Part shown: piece after piece, positions 59,131 through 64,000 of the stretch | Position numbering within the stretch: the first letter of the stretch is position 1 | Layout of the letters: every line of letters starts with the position of its first letter | DNA from: Ruminococcus sp. | Lineage (GTDB): Bacteria; Bacillota; Clostridia; Lachnospirales; Lachnospiraceae | Length of the DNA stretch: 64,000 nt | Assembly (NCBI GenBank): GCA_020024635.1 | Contig: JAHHTL010000005.1 | Span: 13,919 to 77,918 of the forward strand | Direction of reading: 5' to 3' | Translations under genes and position numbers: made by a program | Notes under the pieces: generated by a model | What the model was told of the DNA's origin: nothing | The model's database searches: none | Seen by the model: the letters and a program-made list of their open reading frames with translations, nothing else

Positions 59131-60054
59131 ATGAAGAAAAAAGTAACGGTATTTGGAAGTTTCGTTGTTGATTTGATGGGAAGAACTCCTCATCTTCCGG
59201 TTCCAGGAGAAACAGTAAAAGGCAGTATGTTTAAAATGGGACCGGGAGGAAAAGGGTTTAATCAAGGAGTTGCAGCGCATAAAGCTGGGGCGGAGGTTAC
59301 AATGGTAACCAAACTTGGAAAGGATACATTTGGACAAGTTGCATTGGATGCAATGAAAGATTTACAGATGAATACAGAGTGTATTTTTCAAACAGAGGAG
59401 GCGGAGACCGGAATCGCATTGATCTTAGTCGATGAAAATACCAGTCAGAATGAAATTTTAGTGGTATCAGGGGCTTGTAATACGGTTACTGATGAGGAAG
59501 TTGAATCGATTACAGATGTAATAAAAGAATCCGAGTATTTATTAACACAATTGGAAACCAATCTTTCCTCCATCGAAAAAGTCATTGATATTGCCTACAA
59601 AAATGGTGTGAAAGTAATTTTAAACACAGCGCCAGTACAGCCAATTCCAGATGAAGTGCTTTCCAAAGTAAATTTGATTACTCCGAATGAAGTAGAAGCA
59701 GAAATCTTGACAGGCATTTGTGTAGACTCTGAAAAAGCAGCGGATCAGGCTGCGGAATGGTTTTTTAAACGGGGAGTGAAAAATGTAATTATTACCTTAG
59801 GTGGAAGAGGGGTTTATGTTTCTTCAGAAGGAAAGAGCGAGATGATTCCTGCATATAAGGTAGATGCAATTGATACAACTGGAGCAGGGGACGCCTTTAA
59901 TGGTGGACTTTTAGCAGCCCTTTCAGAAGGAAAGAACATCTGGGATGCCGTGACATTTGCAAATGCACTGGCAGCCCTTTCGGTACAACGCTTGGGAACC
60001 ACACCAGCCATGCCGTCAAGAGAAGAAATCGATCAGTTTTTACAAACACATTAG
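59131..60054 (+). CDS. Ribokinase / deoxyribokinase (PfkB family)
   Basis: A 307-aa pentose kinase. VFGSFVVDLMGRTPHLPVPGE, GPGGKGFNQGVAAHKAGAEV, LNTAPVQP, LITPNEVEAE and catalytic DTTGAGDAFNGGLLAAL are ribokinase family motifs. The N-terminus differs from true RbsK (SFVVDLMGR instead of SINTD) and the signature has GFNQG where RbsK has GANQ, features that would suit a deoxyribokinase or a ribokinase paralogue. It follows deoC by 14 nt with TAGGAGGG. Its product would be the substrate of DeoC if deoxyribose is the sugar. Confidence 0.88.
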   Translation: MKKKVTVFGSFVVDLMGRTPHLPVPGETVKGSMFKMGPGGKGFNQGVAAHKAGAEVTMVTKLGKDTFGQVALDAMKDLQMNTECIFQTEEAETGIALILVDENTSQNEILVVSGACNTVTDEEVESITDVIKESEYLLTQLETNLSSIEKVIDIAYKNGVKVILNTAPVQPIPDEVLSKVNLITPNEVEAEILTGICVDSEKAADQAAEWFFKRGVKNVIITLGGRGVYVSSEGKSEMIPAYKVDAIDTTGAGDAFNGGLLAALSEGKNIWDAVTFANALAALSVQRLGTTPAMPSREEIDQFLQTH

Positions 60055-60066
60055 GAGGAAAACATA

Positions 60067-60465
60067 GTGATTAAAGAAGGAATATTTCATCCACAATTGT
60101 TGAAAGTGTTAGGAGAAATTAGGCATAAAGATATGTTGATCGTTGCAGACGCTGGACTTCCTGTACCAAAAGGAGTAGAACGAATCGATCTTGGATGGAA
60201 AAAAGGAAGCCCTGGATATTTAGAAGTGTTAGAAGAAATTGCAAATGTGCTGGCCATTGATGAAGCCATTTTTGCAGAGGAAGCGTTGTGTGTTAGCAAA
60301 GACCTACATGAAAAAGCACTTGAAATTTTGCCGGAAAATTTACCAGTAAGCTATGTGCCACATACACAGTTAAAAGAAATAAGCAAAGAGGCAAAAGCAA
60401 TTATTTTAACAGGAGAGTTTACGGGATATACAAATGTAATCTTAGTTGCAGGGTGTGCCTATTAA
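60067..60465 (+). CDS. rbsD: D-ribose pyranase
   Basis: Interconverts pyranose and furanose forms of the imported pentose so the kinase can use it. The 132-aa protein starts with GTG at 60067, after TTAGGAGGAAAA. Motifs are MIKEGIFHPQLLKVLGEIRHKDMLIVADAGLPVP, containing the catalytic His of the family, DLGWKKGSPGYLEVLEEI, and the C-terminal ILTGEFTGYTNVILVAGCAY. It lies between the kinase and rbsA in the operon. Its presence shows that the transporter carries a pentopyranose. Confidence 0.95.
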   Translation: MIKEGIFHPQLLKVLGEIRHKDMLIVADAGLPVPKGVERIDLGWKKGSPGYLEVLEEIANVLAIDEAIFAEEALCVSKDLHEKALEILPENLPVSYVPHTQLKEISKEAKAIILTGEFTGYTNVILVAGCAY

Positions 60466-60485
60466 AAAGAAAATGAGGTGATAAC

Positions 60486-61988
60486 ATGCAAAAAGAGCCG
60501 ATTTTGAAATTAGAAAATATTGTAAAAGTCTTCCCAGGTGTAAAGGCCCTTGATGGTGTACAACTTGACGTCTATCCAGGGGAGGTACATGCTCTGTGTG
60601 GAGAAAATGGAGCAGGAAAGTCTACTTTAATGAAGATTATTGCCGGGGCCCAAGGATATACATCAGGAAAGATGTACATGGACGGAAAAGAGGTCGTATT
60701 TCACTCTACAAAAGAAGCAGAAAAAATGGGGATCGCAATGATTTATCAGGAATTTAATATGGTATCGGAGCTCTCCGTTGCGGAAAATATGTATTTGGGA
60801 AGATTGCCGAAAAAAACTTCTGGTTTGGTGGACTGGAAAAAATTATATGAAAATGCAGATTCGGTGTTAAAAAGACTGGGACTAAAATTTGGAAGTAAAA
60901 CAAAAGTAAAAGATTTGTCAGTGGCAGAATCCCAGATGACAGAAATTGCAAAATGTCTTACCATTGGTGCTAAAGTAATCATTATGGATGAGCCGACAGC
61001 AGCTCTTACAGGAGAAGAAATTAAAATTTTATTTGGGATTATCGAAGAGTTGAAAAAACAACAGATTGCAATTTTATATATTTCCCATCGAATGGATGAA
61101 ATCTTTAAAATTTCAGATCGTCTAACTGTTTTTAGAGATGGAAAATATATTGCATCAAAAATGATTTCGCAAACCGATTACGACGATGTGGTATCGATGA
61201 TGGTTGGACGAAATGTAGATCAGCTTTATCCAGAAAGAAATTATGTCCCAAAAGAAGTGATTTTTGAAGTAAAAAATATGGTATGCAAAGGGGTAAACAA
61301 TGTAAGTCTTCAACTTCATAAAGGAGAAATTCTAGGAATTTCTGGACTTATGGGTTCTGGAAGCATTGAACTTTCTAAGGCGATTTATGGTGCAATCCCG
61401 AAAAAAAGTGGACAAATTCTCATTCATGGAAACGAGAAAGATTGTTCCAGTCCGAAAAAAGCATTGGCATCAGGAATTGGATTTGTATCGGATGACAGAA
61501 AGCAAGAAGGTTTGGTTCTGATTCGGAGCATTCGTGAAAATATTGCAATGTCCTCGCTGAAAAAATATACAAAAATAGTTTGTTTAGACAAGAAATTAGA
61601 AAATCAGCGAATGGATGAGGAAGTAAAAAAATTAAATATCAAAATGAGTAGCCCGGCACAGTTGGTGGGAAAGTTAAGTGGAGGAAACCAACAAAAAGTT
61701 GTGTTTGCAAAAGTGTTGGAATCGAATCCAGAAATCTTGATTTTAGATGAACCAACAAGAGGTGTGGATGTAGGTGCAAAAGCGGAAATCTACTCGATTA
61801 TGAACGAACTATCCAAGGAAGGAAAAAGTATCATACTAATTTCCACCGATTTGCCAGAAGTCATTGGCATGAGTGATCGTGTTTTGATTATGCGAGAAGG
61901 ACGGATGGTATGTGAAGTCCACAGGGAAGAGATGAATCAAGAGACCATTTTGGCGTATGCTTCTGGAGGTGTAAAAGAAAATGAATAA
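60486..61988 (+). CDS. rbsA: Ribose-type ABC transporter ATPase, double domain
   Basis: A 500-aa protein with two fused ABC domains. The first has Walker A GENGAGKST, signature LSVAESQMTEIAK, Walker B VIIMDEPTAAL. The second has a degenerate Walker A (GLMGSGSIELSKA, normal for this family), signature LSGGNQQKVVFAK and Walker B ILILDEPTRGVDVGAK. The spacing and motifs are of the RbsA/XylG family. It follows rbsD with GAGGTGATAAC and overlaps rbsC by eight nt. Confidence 0.95.
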   Translation: MQKEPILKLENIVKVFPGVKALDGVQLDVYPGEVHALCGENGAGKSTLMKIIAGAQGYTSGKMYMDGKEVVFHSTKEAEKMGIAMIYQEFNMVSELSVAENMYLGRLPKKTSGLVDWKKLYENADSVLKRLGLKFGSKTKVKDLSVAESQMTEIAKCLTIGAKVIIMDEPTAALTGEEIKILFGIIEELKKQQIAILYISHRMDEIFKISDRLTVFRDGKYIASKMISQTDYDDVVSMMVGRNVDQLYPERNYVPKEVIFEVKNMVCKGVNNVSLQLHKGEILGISGLMGSGSIELSKAIYGAIPKKSGQILIHGNEKDCSSPKKALASGIGFVSDDRKQEGLVLIRSIRENIAMSSLKKYTKIVCLDKKLENQRMDEEVKKLNIKMSSPAQLVGKLSGGNQQKVVFAKVLESNPEILILDEPTRGVDVGAKAEIYSIMNELSKEGKSIILISTDLPEVIGMSDRVLIMREGRMVCEVHREEMNQETILAYASGGVKENE

Positions 61989-62934
61989 AAAGAAAATAAT
62001 CAATCAAATTAATGTATATCGTTCTGCAATGATTTTGCTTATTATCTGTATCGTAGCAACGATTTTGTCTCCAAATTTTTTAAGTATGACGAACCTTTTT
62101 AACGTATCTAAACAGGTAACAGTTGCCGGAATTGTAGGGTGTGGAATGACGTTTGTAATTTTAACAGGTGGCATTGATCTATCCGTTGGTTCTATTCTTG
62201 GATTGTCAGGAGTATTGGCAGCAGGAATCTTAAATTCCACAGGGAATGTCTTTTTTGCTATTGTTACTGCAATTGGAATAGGACTTCTTTGTGGCATCGT
62301 AAATGGATTTTGGGTAGCGCAATGTGAAATTCCACCTTTTATCGCAACCTTAGGAATGATGACGCTTTTAAGAGGATGCGTATTGGTTTATACAAAAGGA
62401 TCTCCAATCTCTATTAAGGCAGACGCATATAAATATATAGGAAAAGGGGCAATCTTTGGAATTCCAGTTCCAGTTATTATTTTGCTTGTGCTTTATATTA
62501 TTGCACACATCATTTTGACTAAGACTGCCTATGGAAGAAGCGTGTATGCATTTGGAGGAAACCGTGAAGCAGCTAGATTATCTGGAATTTCTACAAAGAA
62601 AACAGAATGGCTTGTTTATGTAATTAATGGACTGATGTGTGGAATAGCGGCAGTCATCCTTACAGCAAGACTTGGATCGGCTCAGTCTACAACAGGAGAA
62701 GGAATTGAAATGGATGCCATAGCTGCAGTTATCCTTGGAGGAACTAGTTTAAGTGGTGGTGTCGGATTTGTGCTTCCAACAGTGGTAGGTGCAATGATCA
62801 TGGGAATTATTGATAACATTCTAACTCTGATGAATGTGAATCCACATGCCACAAGTATTGTAAAAGGGGCGGTGATTTTGATTGCGGTACTTGTAGACAA
62901 AAAAGTAAAGGATCTGTCAGCGAAGGCAGAATAA
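61981..62934 (+). CDS. rbsC: Ribose-type ABC transporter permease
   Basis: A 317-aa membrane permease of the RbsC/AraH family with about ten helices. The segment GMTFVILTGGIDLSVGSILGLSGV and the coupling loop region AFGGNREAARLSGI are the family hallmarks, followed by AVILGGTSLSGGVGFVLPTVVGAMIMGII. It overlaps rbsA by eight nt and precedes rbsB by 25 nt. One permease gene implies a homodimer with the double ATPase. Confidence 0.95.
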   Translation: MNKKKIINQINVYRSAMILLIICIVATILSPNFLSMTNLFNVSKQVTVAGIVGCGMTFVILTGGIDLSVGSILGLSGVLAAGILNSTGNVFFAIVTAIGIGLLCGIVNGFWVAQCEIPPFIATLGMMTLLRGCVLVYTKGSPISIKADAYKYIGKGAIFGIPVPVIILLVLYIIAHIILTKTAYGRSVYAFGGNREAARLSGISTKKTEWLVYVINGLMCGIAAVILTARLGSAQSTTGEGIEMDAIAAVILGGTSLSGGVGFVLPTVVGAMIMGIIDNILTLMNVNPHATSIVKGAVILIAVLVDKKVKDLSAKAE

Positions 62935-62959
62935 AAAGACAAAAGAAAGGAAGGAATGG

Positions 62960-63922
62960 ATGATGAAGATGAAAAAAGTAGCAGCAACATTAATGACTAT
63001 GGCACTTACATTCACAATGGTATTGACAGGATGTGGACAAGAAGCGAAACAAGATGGAAAGAAAGACGATGATAAGATTGTAATTGGACTTTCTATGAAC
63101 ACCCAGACAAATCCATTTTTTGTAGATGTAAAAGATGGAGTTCAAAAAGCGGCAGATGAGCATGGAATTGAATTGCATATTACAGATGCCCAAGACGATC
63201 CGGCTATTCAGATGAAAGATATTGAAAATTTAATTACGAAACAACCAGATGCAATTATTATAGATACTTGTGATTCTGATGCTATTGTAGCATCCGTAGA
63301 AGCTTGCAATGATGCAGGAATTCCAGTATTTACGATGGATCGAGAATCCAACGGTGGAGACGTGGTTGCACACATTGGATATGATGCAGTGAAATCTGGA
63401 AAAATTGCAGGGCAGTATCTAGTCGATACCTTGCAAGGAAAAGGAAATATAGTAGAAATCCAGGGAATTATGGGAACAAATGTAGCAAAAAATAGATCCG
63501 AAGGATTTAATACAGTCATGAAAGAGAATCCTGGTATGAAGATTGTGGCAACACAGGTTGCCAATTTTGACAGAGCTCAGGCAATGAGTGTGATGGAAAA
63601 TATTTTACAGGCGAACTCTAAAATCGATGGCTTGTATTGTGCTAACGATGAAATGTTGTTAGGTGCATTAGAAGCTATTGAAGCAGCAGGAAGATTAGAA
63701 GAAATTACAATGATCGGATGCGATGCCATTGATGAGACGATGGAAGTAATTAAAAATGAAAAAGTAGAAGCAACCATTGCAGAACCACCATTCTTCCTTG
63801 GAAAAGCAATTTTGAATACGGCATATGACTATTTGCAGGGAAAAGATGTAGAAAAGAGTGTTATCCTTGATAATGAACTTGTGACAAAAGAGAATGTAAA
63901 TGAGATCAAAACAAAAGAGTGA
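62960..63922 (+). CDS. rbsB: Ribose-type ABC transporter binding lipoprotein
   Basis: A 320-aa lipoprotein: signal peptide with lipobox VLTGC (Cys about 25), then a periplasmic-binding domain of the RbsB type (IVIGLSMNTQTNPFFVDVKDGVQKAADEHGIELH, PDAIIIDTCDSDA, FTMDRESNGGDVVAHIGYDAVKSG, GLYCANDEMLLGALEAIEAAGR). The start may be ATG 62960 or 62963; both follow AAGGAAGG. Ligand choice between ribose and deoxyribose is not readable. It is the last gene seen; the 78 nt after its stop hold no terminator, so the operon may continue beyond the window. Confidence 0.94.
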   Translation: MMKMKKVAATLMTMALTFTMVLTGCGQEAKQDGKKDDDKIVIGLSMNTQTNPFFVDVKDGVQKAADEHGIELHITDAQDDPAIQMKDIENLITKQPDAIIIDTCDSDAIVASVEACNDAGIPVFTMDRESNGGDVVAHIGYDAVKSGKIAGQYLVDTLQGKGNIVEIQGIMGTNVAKNRSEGFNTVMKENPGMKIVATQVANFDRAQAMSVMENILQANSKIDGLYCANDEMLLGALEAIEAAGRLEEITMIGCDAIDETMEVIKNEKVEATIAEPPFFLGKAILNTAYDYLQGKDVEKSVILDNELVTKENVNEIKTKE

Positions 63923-64000
63923 TAGACAGATTGAAAATCGGAAGGTTAGAAAAAATAGTAGTCTGAAAAGTTCTACATAAACACAAAATAGAAATCAATT

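Overview
The window looks like a chromosomal segment of an anaerobic, endospore-forming, low-GC Firmicute, most likely of the family Lachnospiraceae (inference). Supporting signs are the sporulation genes spoIIR and spoIIID, a SPOCS/DUF3794-LysM protein, AGGAGG-type ribosome-binding sites, TTGACA/TATAAT-type promoters, an isoleucine T-box leader, and many typical clostridial gene pairs. I see no rRNA, tRNA, CRISPR array, insertion sequence or integrated prophage; the one phage-type gene is an orphan holin. Genus cannot be fixed from the sequence alone.

Layout. 1-5348: the end of a GH2 beta-galactosidase, a stand-alone fruK, a small unknown gene and asparaginase. 5378-9288 (minus): pncB-ddl-murF. 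9409-16593: a PrcB-type lipoprotein, SPOCS-LysM, ispE, a GntR regulator, spoIIR, a CDF metal exporter, an acyl-ACP thioesterase and cvfB. 16670-26217: a small gene, dnaE, pfkA-murI-DUF1934, a membrane protein, cls, and an exported trigger-factor-like lipoprotein. 26417-37083: a GH38 alpha-mannosidase (minus), then a ribokinase, a Crp-type regulator, a complete four-gene ECF transporter, an MFS transporter and a nucleoside hydrolase; this reads as a nucleoside uptake and salvage locus. 37125-42369 (minus): an ilv operon whose first gene is a BASS-type symporter, behind an Ile-type T-box. 42556-47037: spoIIID, nth, holin plus DUF975, and a polar amino-acid ABC transporter behind an ARG-box-like operator.

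47039-48396 (minus): a satellite of two EutS/PduU-type microcompartment shell genes and a EutP/PduV GTPase, without enzymes. 48687-51326: a HAD phosphatase, an AlkD-like protein and a membrane glycosyltransferase. 51436-57166: a tightly packed operon of dgkA, a CarS-like CDP-lipid synthase, a PssA-like phosphatidyltransferase, a UbiA-like prenyltransferase, a dikinase-like ATP-grasp/phosphohistidine protein and a GNAT-like protein. It joins protein families that in archaea act in successive steps of ether-lipid synthesis, and it is the strongest candidate for an undescribed system here. 57393-63922: a LacI regulator with two matching operators and deoC-ribokinase-rbsD-rbsA-rbsC-rbsB, a (deoxy)ribose uptake and catabolic operon.

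Functional themes are pentose and nucleoside use (two ribokinases, deoC, nucleoside hydrolase, ECF and ABC importers), cell wall and envelope lipid synthesis (murF, ddl, murI, cls, dgkA, pssA-like), and sporulation.
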